64,000 nucleotides of DNA, from NCBI RefSeq assembly GCF_900109575.1, contig NZ_FOAF01000006.1, forward strand, positions 124,001 to 188,000, given 5' to 3'. Below are positions 7,687-17,268 of the stretch, piece after piece; the stretch's first letter is position 1; every line of letters begins with the position of its first letter. The notes under the pieces are model-generated. The model was given only the letters and a program-made list of their open reading frames with translations, did not search any database and was not told where the DNA came from. This DNA comes from Olivibacter domesticus. GTDB lineage: Bacteria; Bacteroidota; Bacteroidia; Sphingobacteriales; Sphingobacteriaceae. Position numbers and translations under genes: made by a program.

Positions 7687-7872
7687 CTAAACATCTTTTG
7701 GTTGGAAGCCTCGTTCTACATCATCCTTAAATCGCTTGATCTTCTCTTTCCATTCCGGTGCTTTTTCTTTTATATCATCCACCATTGATCTTCCGTTCAC
7801 ATCTTTTTTAGTTGCATATTTGTACGCTCCATATGCTGCTGCTCCTAGCAGCAGTGTTCTTAATAATCCCAT
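7687..7872 (-). CDS. Small YtxH-like stress protein
   Basis: 61 aa. An N-terminal glycine/alanine-rich hydrophobic segment (LLRTLLLGAAAYGAYKYA) precedes a charged amphipathic helix (EKAPEWKEKIKRFKDDVE). This is the pattern of short YtxH-domain proteins, which are membrane-associated and often stress-induced in Bacteroidota. It starts at an ATG at 7870-7872 and stands alone. Function is unproven; a membrane-surface role is inferred from sequence character only. Confidence 0.7.
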   Translation of the reverse strand: MGLLRTLLLGAAAYGAYKYATKKDVNGRSMVDDIKEKAPEWKEKIKRFKDDVERGFQPKDV

Positions 7873-7965
7873 AGTCTTAAGTATTTATTTGGAGTTAACA
7901 AACTAAGGTAGAAAATGTTTAGCCTCTCTCCATTTTAAGAAACAAGCTCCAACTGTTCTGTCTGT

Positions 7966-8718
7966 TCAGATACTAATTTTGCGCGTTAAGCTACTATTTT
8001 TAAATGAAGCCTTCTCCAACAAGCCTATTACTTTCTTATCGATAGCAAAATTATTAAGTGCTTTTAAGTGGCGTTCATGATGAATATCCGTTCCAATGAA
8101 ATCTACCAAACCAGCCTCGAGCAACTGAATCGCCGTATGTTTTTCATTTTTGCCGTAATAGCCAGTCAAAGACAGGGCATTAATCTGTAGTAAAGCCCCT
8201 CTATCCTTCATTCTTTCCGCTTTTCCCGGCCTATTAAAAACGAAGTGATAACGTTCTGGATGTGCCACTATCGGTTTGTAACCATGCGTTTGCATATCAA
8301 ACAATACCGTACTCAAATTAGGCGGTTCTGCCATAAACATGGTCTCCACCAACACATAATCATCTGCCAATTTAAGTAAAGGGCCCTTCTCCATCAACCC
8401 TTCAAATTCACCATCCATCATATATTCTGCCGCATATTTAATCTCTACGTCGAGCCCCTCTTTATCCAGGGCTTCTTGCAGGCTTTTGGCCGCTGTAGCA
8501 ATCGTTTCCGGTGTATTCGGATGAATATCACTGATAATATGCGGTGTAGCAATAAATCTTTTATAGCCCAAAGCCATTAACCCTTTAATTAAAACAATCG
8601 AAGCCTCTACATCTTTCGCACCATCATCAATACCCGGCAGTATATGCGAATGCATGTCGGTATGTAATATTTCAGCAATAGGAAAATTTATCGGAGCGGA
8701 TTTAAAAATAGAAAGCAT
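7966..8718 (-). CDS. CpsB/YwqE-type PHP-domain tyrosine phosphatase
   Basis: 250 aa, normal length for the family. The PHP metal site is visible at the N-terminus as DMHSHILPGIDDGAKD (residues 21-36), with further ligands in RFIATPHI, KPIVAHPERY and DFIGTDIHHE. Enzymes of this family use Mn to remove phosphate from the tyrosine-rich tail of BY-kinases and so control polymer length and export. The likely substrate is the Wzc-like kinase at 34296-36665, since the gene closes the same locus. It lies 154 bp after the membrane dehydratase gene, with a hairpin between, so it could have its own transcript. Confidence 0.9.
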   Translation of the reverse strand: MLSIFKSAPINFPIAEILHTDMHSHILPGIDDGAKDVEASIVLIKGLMALGYKRFIATPHIISDIHPNTPETIATAAKSLQEALDKEGLDVEIKYAAEYMMDGEFEGLMEKGPLLKLADDYVLVETMFMAEPPNLSTVLFDMQTHGYKPIVAHPERYHFVFNRPGKAERMKDRGALLQINALSLTGYYGKNEKHTAIQLLEAGLVDFIGTDIHHERHLKALNNFAIDKKVIGLLEKASFKNSSLTRKISI

Positions 8719-8801
8719 TGTGTTTAGCGATTAAAAATGAATAAAAGTAAAGTTTACTGCATATATTATAATTATGATTAAAAATTATCTGAATGGAAGC
8801 A

Positions 8802-8838
8802 AAGGTTATTCCAAAAAATTATTGAAGGGAATAACCTT
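8802..8838. terminator. Inverted repeat, possible terminator/attenuator
   Basis: AAGGTTATTCC (8802-8812) pairs with GGAATAACCTT (8828-8838), an 11-bp perfect stem with a 15-nt AT-rich loop, 34 bp downstream of the dehydratase gene. No T-run follows on the minus strand, so a simple Rho-independent terminator is not certain. Confidence 0.4.
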
Positions 8839-8872
8839 GTTCATAAAAATCGGTTGAGAGGAGGAAAAATTT

Positions 8873-10783
8873 CTAAATCAACTCATTTTCCTCATCGAGT
8901 TCTTCGAATGGCGAATTTTTACTTAAAAATTCAGGGACAATAGTCTTCATTTGTTTAACTAATGCCATATTATCAGAACCTTTACTCAATTCCAGGAGTT
9001 TATCAATCTCCAAGGTAGCGTCTACGTAATTGTGGTTAATTACGCGTGCTATGCTGATTTTTTCATGGTGTGTAGGCAACGTAAGCTCTTCTGAATTCAG
9101 CAACTCTTCATAAAGCTTTTCTCCTGGTCGTAGTCCAGTATATACAATATCAATATCGGTTCCTGGTTCATAACCAGCAAGCTTAATCATTTTACGCGCA
9201 AGGTTCACAATCTTAACCGGTTTACCCATATCAAACACAAAGATCTCCCCCCCTTGCCCCATGGTTCCAGCCTCCAGAACCAGTTGCACGGCTTCCGGAA
9301 TCGTCATAAAATAACGCGTAATCTCTGGGTGCGTAACCGTTATCGGTCCGCCTTTTTCTATCTGCGCCCTAAATCTCGGGATGACAGAGCCATTTGACCC
9401 TAATACATTTCCAAAGCGCGTGGTTATAAAACGTGTATTTTTATTGAAATGCGCGTTGTTTAAACTCTGTGTATAAATCTCAGCAATGCGCTTAGAGGTT
9501 CCCATCACATTCGTTGGATTCACTGCTTTATCGGTAGAAACCATGACGAATTTCTCCACGCCATATTGAACAGACAGGTCCGCCATGATACGGGTACCTT
9601 TCACATTGGTACTCACCGCTTCATAAGGGTTGTTTTCCATTAAAGGCACATGCTTATACGCAGCTGCGTGATACACCACCTGCGGACGTAGCTGCCTAAA
9701 CAATTTCTCCATACGCTGTACATTGCGTACATCAGCAATCACAATTTCACAGTTGATGTCGGGGAAGTTTTCCTCCACTTCCAACTGCATATCATGCAAG
9801 GGTGATTCCGCTTGATCACAAAGAATCAACAAGCGAGGATGATACGTCATGACCTGGCGAACGATTTCGGAACCAATAGATCCCGCCGCACCTGTCACCA
9901 ATACTACTCGATCAAATAAATCTGCCTTTACCTTTGCATTATCTATTTCGATAGGCTTCCGCTGCAGGAGATCTTCAATTTTAAGATTTTTGATCTGCGA
10001 TTCACCAATCGTTCCCGACAGCCATTTATCAGGCGTAGGAGCCGTAACTACTTGAATCCCGATACGTAGACAACGCTCTATCACTACCTGTTTATCCCGT
10101 TCCCCTAGTTTATCATTTAATAACAGGAGCTGGTCGACATGCTTTGTTTCTTTTAAGAGCCCAAGATCCTTAATATGGTATACCTTCTTCTGCTCCACTA
10201 AGCTATTTAACCTAGAACGATCTGTATCAATAAAGCCTATCACAATAAATTTAGAGGTCACACTGCTCTCCAAAGCCCGTTTCACCAGCACGGCCTTATC
10301 ATCTGCTCCATAGATCAACACCCGTACTCGATCTCTTTTTGAAAGACGATCGTGAAAATATTGAAAAGTACCTTTAGCTGCAATACGCAGAAAAATCAGC
10401 AAAGAAGAACCAATAAAGAAATTAATTAGGAGCACCTCTCTCACACGAAGGGAATGTATGCCAAAGTAAGGCTCCACAACGGCGATAATTAACAAGGTAT
10501 AAATAATACTCGATGTTAAAATAGCTGTGAATATGCGCAACATATCACGCATATTGGAGTAGCGGATTAAGCCTACGTGCACTTTCAAAACCAAGAAAAC
10601 GGGAATACAAACCGCCACGTATAAATTTGTATAAATTAAAAAGTGACCGCGTAAGATATCCGGGAACTGAAATTCTTCAGAAATAAAATAAGCCAACACA
10701 AAAGACCAACTGGCTAATACTAGGTCGATTAAAAAGATAATCCACCGGGGGAGCACCTTATTATCTAGTAAAATTTTCCTCAT
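8873..10783 (-). CDS. Membrane-bound nucleotide-sugar 4,6-dehydratase (CapD/PglF/WbpM type)
   Basis: 636 aa. About four N-terminal membrane helices (residues 10-130) are followed by a CoA-binding-like Rossmann part and a C-terminal SDR domain. The NAD motif is VLVTGAAGSIGSEIV (about residue 295) and the catalytic stretch NPTNVMGTSKR has Met in place of the usual Tyr (MxxxK), typical of long FlaA1/PglF dehydratases. It should convert UDP-GlcNAc to the 4-keto-6-deoxy sugar at the inner membrane face, feeding the epimerase and WecA-type transferase of locus 1 (UDP-QuiNAc or FucNAc route). It is separated from that block by a 621-bp gap, so it is probably transcribed separately. Confidence 0.9.
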   Translation of the reverse strand: MRKILLDNKVLPRWIIFLIDLVLASWSFVLAYFISEEFQFPDILRGHFLIYTNLYVAVCIPVFLVLKVHVGLIRYSNMRDMLRIFTAILTSSIIYTLLIIAVVEPYFGIHSLRVREVLLINFFIGSSLLIFLRIAAKGTFQYFHDRLSKRDRVRVLIYGADDKAVLVKRALESSVTSKFIVIGFIDTDRSRLNSLVEQKKVYHIKDLGLLKETKHVDQLLLLNDKLGERDKQVVIERCLRIGIQVVTAPTPDKWLSGTIGESQIKNLKIEDLLQRKPIEIDNAKVKADLFDRVVLVTGAAGSIGSEIVRQVMTYHPRLLILCDQAESPLHDMQLEVEENFPDINCEIVIADVRNVQRMEKLFRQLRPQVVYHAAAYKHVPLMENNPYEAVSTNVKGTRIMADLSVQYGVEKFVMVSTDKAVNPTNVMGTSKRIAEIYTQSLNNAHFNKNTRFITTRFGNVLGSNGSVIPRFRAQIEKGGPITVTHPEITRYFMTIPEAVQLVLEAGTMGQGGEIFVFDMGKPVKIVNLARKMIKLAGYEPGTDIDIVYTGLRPGEKLYEELLNSEELTLPTHHEKISIARVINHNYVDATLEIDKLLELSKGSDNMALVKQMKTIVPEFLSKNSPFEELDEENELI

Positions 10784-11404
10784 CAGATTCGTTGTTTATT
10801 TTGTTCATTTTTTATGAAGTCAGAAAAAAAAATCACTTAACGTGATTACCATTTATATGCCAAAAAACCATTTTACAAGCTTCTTAACAAACGTTTAATA
10901 TCTAGTTAACAACACGAGCCAACCAATTGTTTTTCAGGTTATTTTGTTCAAAAATAAACAAAAACCAACCAAATCTAGTTGCCTAGTAGATTAATTATTT
11001 TAACCTTAAAATAAGCATCAATTTTAGAATAAATTACACACTTTATCAATCGCTGGAAATAGGTATATTTCTAAAAGATTTCCCCTTACATCTCACTATT
11101 TATTCTCAGTTTTTTACAGTTTATATAACTTCTATAAAAAGAAGTGTGATGCTAAGAACAAAATTTGTGCCGTAAATAACAAATTGTACCAAGCCATATA
11201 CGGAAGGGTAAAAGAGAACCTGATTTTATAAATAAAGATTTTTTCCTTTGGAGAAGCTCCTTGCTGATTTTTTATTACTATTAAAAAAAAGACAAACTGT
11301 ACTATAACAGGTACACCTAAAATAAAAATCTCAAAATTAAGTATTTTTAGCTAACTTTTTATGTATACAAAACTATACAAAACATACTCATTAATTCAAA
11401 AAAA
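10784..11404. other. Long AT-rich intergenic region upstream of dehydratase gene
   Basis: 621 bp without a credible ORF on either strand, strongly AT-rich. Octamers complementary to the Bacteroidota -7 consensus lie at 10949-10956 and 10970-10977 and could drive the minus-strand dehydratase gene, though I find no good -33 partner. I see no terminator hairpin for the upstream gene. It may hold a long leader or the scar of a lost gene. Confidence 0.4.
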
Positions 11405-11923
11405 TCACGCTTTTAGCACGGATGCTGGTTCAATTTCAGCAAATGATGCTATGCTGACTCTCCGCATTATAACGGCATTCGAATGAATAAGTACTCCATC
11501 TTCAACGGTGGCCCCAGCACCTATATATACACCTGGATAGGTTGTTACGTAATCTTTAACGATGGCATCATGATCGATCGTTACATTTGCATTTATGATA
11601 ACATGTTTACCTATTTTAGCTCCTGGTTGAATAACAGCACCAGCCAGTACGACAGACCCCTCCCCAATTTCAACATTTTCAGCCACCGTAGCCGATGGAT
11701 GAATGAGACTCATGAAGGAATGTGCATAACAATGCTCCGCTACTCTTTTACGTATTGACGGAGCACCTATGGCAATTAGTAGTGGAATCGTTGATAAATA
11801 AGTAGGCACATAAGGATGTTGCTCGTCAAAAAACCCAACTACAGAATAACCCAGTCGTTTTGCACAATCTTGTAAAACGACGCTATGCCCTCCTTTTCCA
11901 TATAATAGAAGAGACTTCTCCAT
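11405..11923 (-). CDS. PglD/NeuD-type sugar O/N-acyltransferase
   Basis: 172 aa, somewhat shorter than the usual ~210 aa. The N-terminal nucleotide-sugar-binding Rossmann part is present (LLYGKGGHSVVLQDCAKRLG; VVGFFDE) and is followed by left-handed beta-helix hexapeptide repeats (VEIGEGSVVLAGAVIQPGAK; GKHVIINANVTIDHDAIV). It should transfer an acetyl or related group to an amino sugar. It overlaps the WecA-like gene upstream by 1 nt (TAATG), so translation is coupled, and it is the last gene of the compact part of locus 1. The exact acceptor is not known. Confidence 0.8.
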   Translation of the reverse strand: MEKSLLLYGKGGHSVVLQDCAKRLGYSVVGFFDEQHPYVPTYLSTIPLLIAIGAPSIRKRVAEHCYAHSFMSLIHPSATVAENVEIGEGSVVLAGAVIQPGAKIGKHVIINANVTIDHDAIVKDYVTTYPGVYIGAGATVEDGVLIHSNAVIMRRVSIASFAEIEPASVLKA

Positions 11924-12879
11924 TATAAATTGTATTTTTTAAGAAGATTGTGTTTAATCAATAAATAAGCAGCACTAAGAAGCAATAAACAAGCTATTGA
12001 AAATGTAACCTGTGTAATCAGCGTATATTTTGTCATATAAATAACGGCCACTCCAATTAATGTTTGAATTGCACCATAAGCAAATGAAACACCCAATTTG
12101 TTGATTTTCGCTTCATTGGCTAAATATTGATATAGATGCGAACGATGTGCTTCAAAAATATTCTCTTTCTTATATAGTCGTCTTAAGATTGTCCATACCG
12201 TGTCTACACCATACGTAGCTAAAAACAACAAATAAATCAGGTTACCTGATGATAAAATTAGTAGTGACAAGAAAAAAATCAATATAAAAGCCATGCTAAC
12301 ACTTCCCACATCACCGGCGAAGCACTTGGCTTTTTGTCTGAAATTAAAAAAGGCAAACACGAGATTACCAATCGCCACACAATATAATAATTGTTCATCC
12401 ACATAAGGGGTTTCTCTATTTGTTAGCCACAATAAAAACAAAACAGCGAAGCTATATGCTGTTGTGATGCCATTAATACCATCCATGAAGTTATAGGCAT
12501 TTATCACCCCAATTATGACGATGACGGCTATTGGCAGCATAAACCAAGTTAAACTAAAAAGTTCAATTTGATATAATAACAATAGTACTGAGACGAGATG
12601 GATTGTTATTCGCAATTTATTAGAAAGCGTAAATATATCATCTAGAAAGCTAATTAAAGCCATAAGTGTAAGTCCAAAGAAAAAATAAGGATACTGAAAT
12701 TCAGACCAGAAAAAGTAAATAAATGTTGCTATATAAAATATAATCCCCCCTCCTCTAATAGTAATAGATGTATGAGAACTACGATGATTAGGTTTATCAA
12801 TAATATTGAAATGATCAGCTATGCGAAAGTAGCTAATTTCTAAGATCAACAAAACTCCAGTAATAAGAAAGTAGATCAT
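11923..12879 (-). CDS. Polyprenyl-phosphate HexNAc-1-phosphate transferase (WecA/WbpL family)
   Basis: 318 aa, about ten membrane helices. Family motifs are visible: the DD pair in FLDDIFTLSNKLR, NAYNFMDGINGI, FAGDVGS and the C-terminal HRSHLYQYLA. It should start repeat-unit synthesis by moving a HexNAc-1-phosphate from UDP-sugar to undecaprenyl phosphate. Together with the overlapping epimerase gene (4 nt, ATGA) it resembles the WbpL/WbpV pair used for QuiNAc or FucNAc initiation. It is the likely initiating enzyme of locus 1, whereas locus 2 uses a WcaJ-type enzyme. Confidence 0.88.
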   Translation of the reverse strand: MIYFLITGVLLILEISYFRIADHFNIIDKPNHRSSHTSITIRGGGIIFYIATFIYFFWSEFQYPYFFFGLTLMALISFLDDIFTLSNKLRITIHLVSVLLLLYQIELFSLTWFMLPIAVIVIIGVINAYNFMDGINGITTAYSFAVLFLLWLTNRETPYVDEQLLYCVAIGNLVFAFFNFRQKAKCFAGDVGSVSMAFILIFFLSLLILSSGNLIYLLFLATYGVDTVWTILRRLYKKENIFEAHRSHLYQYLANEAKINKLGVSFAYGAIQTLIGVAVIYMTKYTLITQVTFSIACLLLLSAAYLLIKHNLLKKYNL

Positions 12880-13790
12880 ATTATTTCAGCAATTTTATCT
12901 AATACCCTGGATGGGGTCCAACCAAGTTCCTTTACAGCCTTCGAATCATCAAATGTTAATGGCGAAGTAATTTTTTTCAGTTTTATCGAATTTAAGGGAA
13001 ACCTTTCTCCAAGTAAATCACCGAGGAAACCAAGACATCTAGCAAGCCACATTGAGATTTTTTTAGGTTTTCTTTTTCCAATAGATGTACTAATACGAGT
13101 TTCCAGCTCACTAAAACACGGGTGGTAACCATCTGTTAAATTATAAACACCTCCCAATTCAATCAGTTTAGGTATTATTTCTGTTATATCCTCCGCCCAA
13201 ACTATACTTTTATTCGCGTCTGCTTTTCCTATGCTTAGATACTTTCCAGAACGTATACCAGTAATCATCGCGCCTAAATTGCCAGGAGGATTAGGACCGG
13301 CTACTAGTGGTAATCTCAAAATGCTCAGTTTAACTCCTCTAGCTCCACACCATTCAGTTAACCACTTTTCGGCCATAATTTTACTTTGAGCATAAGGGGT
13401 TACCCCGTTTAAAGGGTGTTTTTCCGAAATCAGATTTCCGAAATCTCGCCCATAAACCGATACCGTACTAATAAAAATAAAAGCTTTTGGAAGTTGTTTG
13501 ATCTGTTCGAGTGCTGCACAAATATTTTTTGTCCCTTCAAAATTAACATCATAAAATTCCCTTACTTCTTTCGAAGATTTAGGTACTGAATGAGCTTTCC
13601 CAGCAGCATGGATAACAACGTCTATTTTTAAGTCACTAGGAAAAACAAAGCTGCTCGTAATATCAGCGCTAACTTCTTGCTTATCTCTACCAAGACCATA
13701 AATTTCGTTGCCTTGTTTATTCAATTTTTCTTTTAAAATTGCACCTAAGAATCCGCTCGCGCCAGTTAGAAGTAAATTATTTCGATCCAT
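12876..13790 (-). CDS. NAD-dependent epimerase/dehydratase (WbpV-like SDR)
   Basis: 304 aa from the ATG at 13788-13790, chosen because GAGGAGG lies 3 nt upstream; an earlier ATG at 13806 would place that motif inside the gene. It has the SDR Rossmann motif LLTGASGFLGAIL, the catalytic Tyr-x3-Lys in PYAQSKIMAEKW, and FISTVSVYG before it. The family reduces or epimerises 4-keto-6-deoxy-HexNAc (for example to QuiNAc), which would use the product of the dehydratase at 8873-10783. It overlaps the GT gene upstream and the WecA-like gene downstream, so all three are coupled. Confidence 0.85.
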   Translation of the reverse strand: MDRNNLLLTGASGFLGAILKEKLNKQGNEIYGLGRDKQEVSADITSSFVFPSDLKIDVVIHAAGKAHSVPKSSKEVREFYDVNFEGTKNICAALEQIKQLPKAFIFISTVSVYGRDFGNLISEKHPLNGVTPYAQSKIMAEKWLTEWCGARGVKLSILRLPLVAGPNPPGNLGAMITGIRSGKYLSIGKADANKSIVWAEDITEIIPKLIELGGVYNLTDGYHPCFSELETRISTSIGKRKPKKISMWLARCLGFLGDLLGERFPLNSIKLKKITSPLTFDDSKAVKELGWTPSRVLDKIAEII

Positions 13791-14976
13791 GCACCTCCTC
13801 CAGAACATTTAACATCTTATTTGCCAAATAATCTTTATCGAAGAACTCTTTTGCCGTCGATAATGCTCGATGTCCCATCTCATTAATGATTTCTGGATTA
13901 TCAGCCATCCAAATCAATTTGTTTGCTAGCTCCTCAGGATCATTCGGGTTAAGTGTGTAGCCAACCTCATGTTTCAATAAAAAATCCTTCATCCATCCCT
14001 GAGTATTTTGTATCACTGGAACCCCAGCCGCCAAGGACTCGAAGAATTTATTCGGAGAAGAGGTGTCTAGCACTGGTGTACCTTTCAACGGTACAAGAGA
14101 AGCAACAGCGTTTTGTACATAACCAACTAGTTCGCTTTTTGGCATTAAACCTAGGCGAATAAAATTTGAAATACCTTCTTCTTTCGCCTTTTGCTCCAGC
14201 TCTTCTCTTTGTTGTCCTTCACCGATTAACAAAATTACAATGTCATCTCGACCAATTTGCTTTAAATATCGTGCAGCTTCAAACAACCAATAAGAATTAT
14301 TGACCATTCCTATGTTCCCTGTATAAACTGCATACTTTTTTGCTTTTACATATGAAGCATCAAAACTCACCGGATTGGAAAACAAGGAGATATTCGCCGC
14401 ATTTGTAACATCAGTAACCTTCGTGAGATTAAACCTTCTTTTTATGTTTTGGGTCATCCCCGGAGATAAAGTAACAATGTGAGATGAAGCTAAATAACAT
14501 TTTTTCTCAAACCAATAAGCGAAGCTCTTTATTGTTCGATTTTTTATAATCCCCAACTCTATAGCACCTTCGGGCCATAAATCCCGTGTCTCGAAAACTA
14601 GTTTTCGTTTTCGGATATACCGTGCTATCAATCCTGGTAACCCAACTGTGATTGGTCCTGACGAAGCAATCACTACATCGGCTTTCAATGTCAAGGCATA
14701 GTAACACGACAGCACACTGTAGGCTATGAAAGACCATATCCTCTTTAAAAAGGATTGTTTGTTGTCGATCCGAACATTTAGTACCTTCACATGAACTCCT
14801 TCAAAATATTGATCTTCGATTAACCTTTTTGCTTTAATATCTGATTTACTATATACGCTTGATACAACAGTAACTTCATGCCCTGCCTTTACCCATTCTT
14901 TAGCGAATTCGTAAACTCTGGTACCCCAAGCACCTTTAGGAGTTGAAAAGTATTGATAGAAATAAACAATTTTCAT
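13777..14976 (-). CDS. Glycosyltransferase family 4, WbuB-like
   Basis: 399 aa with a GT-B fold. The N-terminal motif YFSTPKGAWGTRVYEFAKEW is typical of WbuB/FnlD-type GT4 enzymes that act on FucNAc/QuiNAc-type sugars. The donor site follows as KYAVYTGNIGMVNN, LIGEGQQREEL and the EX7E region SSPNKFFESLAAGVPVI. It is cytoplasmic, at the membrane face. It sits directly before the epimerase and WecA-like genes (14-nt overlap), so it probably adds the second sugar to the lipid-linked first sugar. The exact linkage cannot be read from sequence. Confidence 0.87.
   Translation of the reverse strand: MKIVYFYQYFSTPKGAWGTRVYEFAKEWVKAGHEVTVVSSVYSKSDIKAKRLIEDQYFEGVHVKVLNVRIDNKQSFLKRIWSFIAYSVLSCYYALTLKADVVIASSGPITVGLPGLIARYIRKRKLVFETRDLWPEGAIELGIIKNRTIKSFAYWFEKKCYLASSHIVTLSPGMTQNIKRRFNLTKVTDVTNAANISLFSNPVSFDASYVKAKKYAVYTGNIGMVNNSYWLFEAARYLKQIGRDDIVILLIGEGQQREELEQKAKEEGISNFIRLGLMPKSELVGYVQNAVASLVPLKGTPVLDTSSPNKFFESLAAGVPVIQNTQGWMKDFLLKHEVGYTLNPNDPEELANKLIWMADNPEIINEMGHRALSTAKEFFDKDYLANKMLNVLEEVHGSK
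13794..13800 (-). promoter_or_regulatory. Unusually strong Shine-Dalgarno for the SDR epimerase gene
   Basis: GAGGAGG on the minus strand, 3 nt before the ATG at 13790. Most genes here show no such motif, as usual for Bacteroidota, so it helps decide the start. Confidence 0.6.
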
Positions 14977-15023
14977 TAAAAATAAAGTGATGTATGTAAG
15001 CGTAAACTTTATAAGCTGTTTAA

Positions 15024-16109
15024 TTATAACTTTAAAATAGCATCTATGATTCTTTCCGCTGTTTTACCATCCCAAAGCTCAGGGATGCTACCTTTTTTCC
15101 AGTTACCTTCAAGAAGCTTTTCGAATGCAGGAGGAATAGCCGCCGGATTCGTACCTAATAATTCATTGGTACCAATATTACATGTTTCAGGTCGTTCTGT
15201 ATTATCCCTTAAAGTCATACAGGGTATGCCCATAACCGTTGTTTCTTCTGTGATACCGCCTGAATCCGTCACAACAGCCTTAGCATGTTGAACAAGATAG
15301 TTAAATTCCAGGTATCCTAACGGATCGATCAGATGTAGATTTGGAGCCTTAATACCTGCATTTTCGAGCATCTTCGCAGTACGCGGATGAACAGGAAACA
15401 CTAGAGGCATTCCATTAGAAGATTCGACAATGGTGTTTATAAGATTGTTAAGAGAGTCCTCTTGATCTACGTTAGCAGGACGATGCAACGTCATTACAAT
15501 ATATTCTTTTACTCTCAATCCCAAAGTATTCCACACATCGGGCTGCCTAAACCTAGGCATTTGTTTAAGCAAGGTGTCAATCATGGTATTTCCAACAAAG
15601 AATATCCGTTCTTCTTCTACGCCAGAAGTTTTTAAGTTTCTATTGGCTATTTCAGAAGTTGTAAAAAAATAGTTCGTTATGCTATCGGTTACCAATCTAT
15701 TTATTTCCTCAGGCATTGTCCAATCACCCGATCTAATGCCTGCTTCAACGTGAGCCACCCTTGTACGTAGTTTTTGCGCAACAATTGCACAAGCCATTGT
15801 TGAGGTTACATCTCCAACCACCAAAACCAAATCAGTTGGATTTTCCATGAGCTCTTTTTCGAAACGAACCATGATAGCAGCCGTCTGCTCAGCCTGACTA
15901 CCTCCACCTGCTTCTAAATTGGCATGCGGCTCAGGAATTCCCAATTGTTCAAAAAAATCGCCACTCATTTTTTTATCATAGTGCTGTCCAGTATGTATTA
16001 AGCGATAATCAACTTCTACTCCTTGTTCTTTTCTAATTTTTATAACATCTATGATAGGAGCTATTTTCATAAAATTGGGACGAGCCCCAGCAATTATTGT
16101 TATTTCCAT
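15024..16109 (-). CDS. wecB: UDP-N-acetylglucosamine 2-epimerase, non-hydrolysing
   Basis: 361 aa. Signature motifs are GARPNFMKIAPII at the N-terminus, LVVGDVTSTMACAIVAQ, HVEAGIRSGDWTMPEEINR and AVVTDSGGITEETTVMG. The enzyme interconverts UDP-GlcNAc and UDP-ManNAc (or acts on a 6-deoxy analogue, as WbjD/FnlC does). With a dehydrogenase at 32903 in the same locus it could lead to UDP-ManNAcA; with the 4-keto-6-deoxy enzymes it could lead to L-FucNAc. These alternatives cannot be separated here. It lies 47 bp upstream of the WbuB-like GT, and that pairing favours the FucNAc/QuiNAc side. Confidence 0.9.
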   Translation of the reverse strand: MEITIIAGARPNFMKIAPIIDVIKIRKEQGVEVDYRLIHTGQHYDKKMSGDFFEQLGIPEPHANLEAGGGSQAEQTAAIMVRFEKELMENPTDLVLVVGDVTSTMACAIVAQKLRTRVAHVEAGIRSGDWTMPEEINRLVTDSITNYFFTTSEIANRNLKTSGVEEERIFFVGNTMIDTLLKQMPRFRQPDVWNTLGLRVKEYIVMTLHRPANVDQEDSLNNLINTIVESSNGMPLVFPVHPRTAKMLENAGIKAPNLHLIDPLGYLEFNYLVQHAKAVVTDSGGITEETTVMGIPCMTLRDNTERPETCNIGTNELLGTNPAAIPPAFEKLLEGNWKKGSIPELWDGKTAERIIDAILKL

Positions 16110-16137
16110 ATTGTATCTAAATAGAAGGGGTCAAATT

Positions 16138-17229
16138 CTAAAAGTTAACATTTTTTTCATATACATCTATAATACTGTCCCAAGAAAATTTTCCTGCTTG
16201 TTTAACAGCTTTTATACTCTTTGAATTGTAGTCATTTATAATATTGTCAATTAAAAGCGTCAACATTTCGGGATTATTCGGCTCACAAGAATACCCTACC
16301 TCACCGTCGCTAAAGTATCCGTCAATGCCTTCGTTTTTAGTATAAATCACTGGTAATCCTTGCGACATTGCTTCTAAATAACTAATACCAAATGTCTCCT
16401 TAAATGACAACAATACAAAGATGTCACAGGATCTATAAATTTTGAGTAACTTAGCCTTATCAGACACTTCACCATAGTAAACTGTCTTATTTTTATTTCT
16501 TAACCGCGAATTGAATCCTTTAAAATCAACATTATTAATATTTGATCCAACAACATGAAGTTCATAAACCCGATCATCGTGGTTTTCTAAAAAATTCATT
16601 AAAATATTTAAATTCTTATTGTCATCAATTTTTCCAACAAAAAGCAATTTAACTACCTGATTCATTTCATGTGATTTATTTTCACCTAGCAGGTTCTGAA
16701 TCCAAAAATCATCAAGCCCATTTGGTAAAATGAGTCTTTGTTTTCCAACAGTGAATGGATAGAGAGTTTCAATTCTAAATTTATAAGACGGGGATAAGAA
16801 AATCACTAGTGATGCTCGCCGTAGCACCATTGCTCCCAACACCTTAAAAATTTTATTTGGAATAAAAAAATTAACATCGCTATTACGAATTGTAATAACC
16901 AAAGGCTTTTTGTTTAAAATAGAAATAAAAAAACCAACTAGCCCATCACTAATTAAAGTATGCGCATGGATGTAATCGAACTGAGAGGAACTAAAAAGCT
17001 TCCTAACTTTTAATACACTTTTCCAAATTTTGCTAAAGAAAAACTTCTTATCCCATTTGTTATAAATATTAAAGTATTCAATTTCCTCATCATTGAAATT
17101 TTTTTTCGCCCCCTTATAAACCGGAATATAGTACAAGTGCTCGTCTCTAAGGCTGGAAACTTTTTTTCGAAAATGATAATGGATACGATTGGTAAAATAA
17201 TAGCTATTAATATGGAGACCTCTTCCCAT
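16138..17229 (-). CDS. Glycosyltransferase family 4
   Basis: 363 aa with a GT-B fold. The N-terminal Rossmann part is slightly short, starting MGRGLHINSYYFTN after an in-frame TAG, so the start is fixed at 17229 or later. The C-terminal donor site is clear: KLLFVGKIDDNKNLNILM, IYRSCDIFVLLSFKETFGIS and EAMSQGLPVIYT (the EX7E glutamates). It is a predicted cytoplasmic transferase of one residue of the locus 1 repeat unit. Donor and linkage are not predictable. Confidence 0.85.
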   Translation of the reverse strand: MGRGLHINSYYFTNRIHYHFRKKVSSLRDEHLYYIPVYKGAKKNFNDEEIEYFNIYNKWDKKFFFSKIWKSVLKVRKLFSSSQFDYIHAHTLISDGLVGFFISILNKKPLVITIRNSDVNFFIPNKIFKVLGAMVLRRASLVIFLSPSYKFRIETLYPFTVGKQRLILPNGLDDFWIQNLLGENKSHEMNQVVKLLFVGKIDDNKNLNILMNFLENHDDRVYELHVVGSNINNVDFKGFNSRLRNKNKTVYYGEVSDKAKLLKIYRSCDIFVLLSFKETFGISYLEAMSQGLPVIYTKNEGIDGYFSDGEVGYSCEPNNPEMLTLLIDNIINDYNSKSIKAVKQAGKFSWDSIIDVYEKNVNF

Positions 17230-17268
17230 CTAGTTCGTTACAGTTAAATCTAAAATTATTAAGTCAAT

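Noticed and set aside
13777-13808. Earlier start (ATG at 13806-13808) for the SDR epimerase
   Set aside because: It would put the GAGGAGG motif inside the gene and add six residues before the Rossmann motif; the ATG at 13788-13790 has that motif at good spacing.
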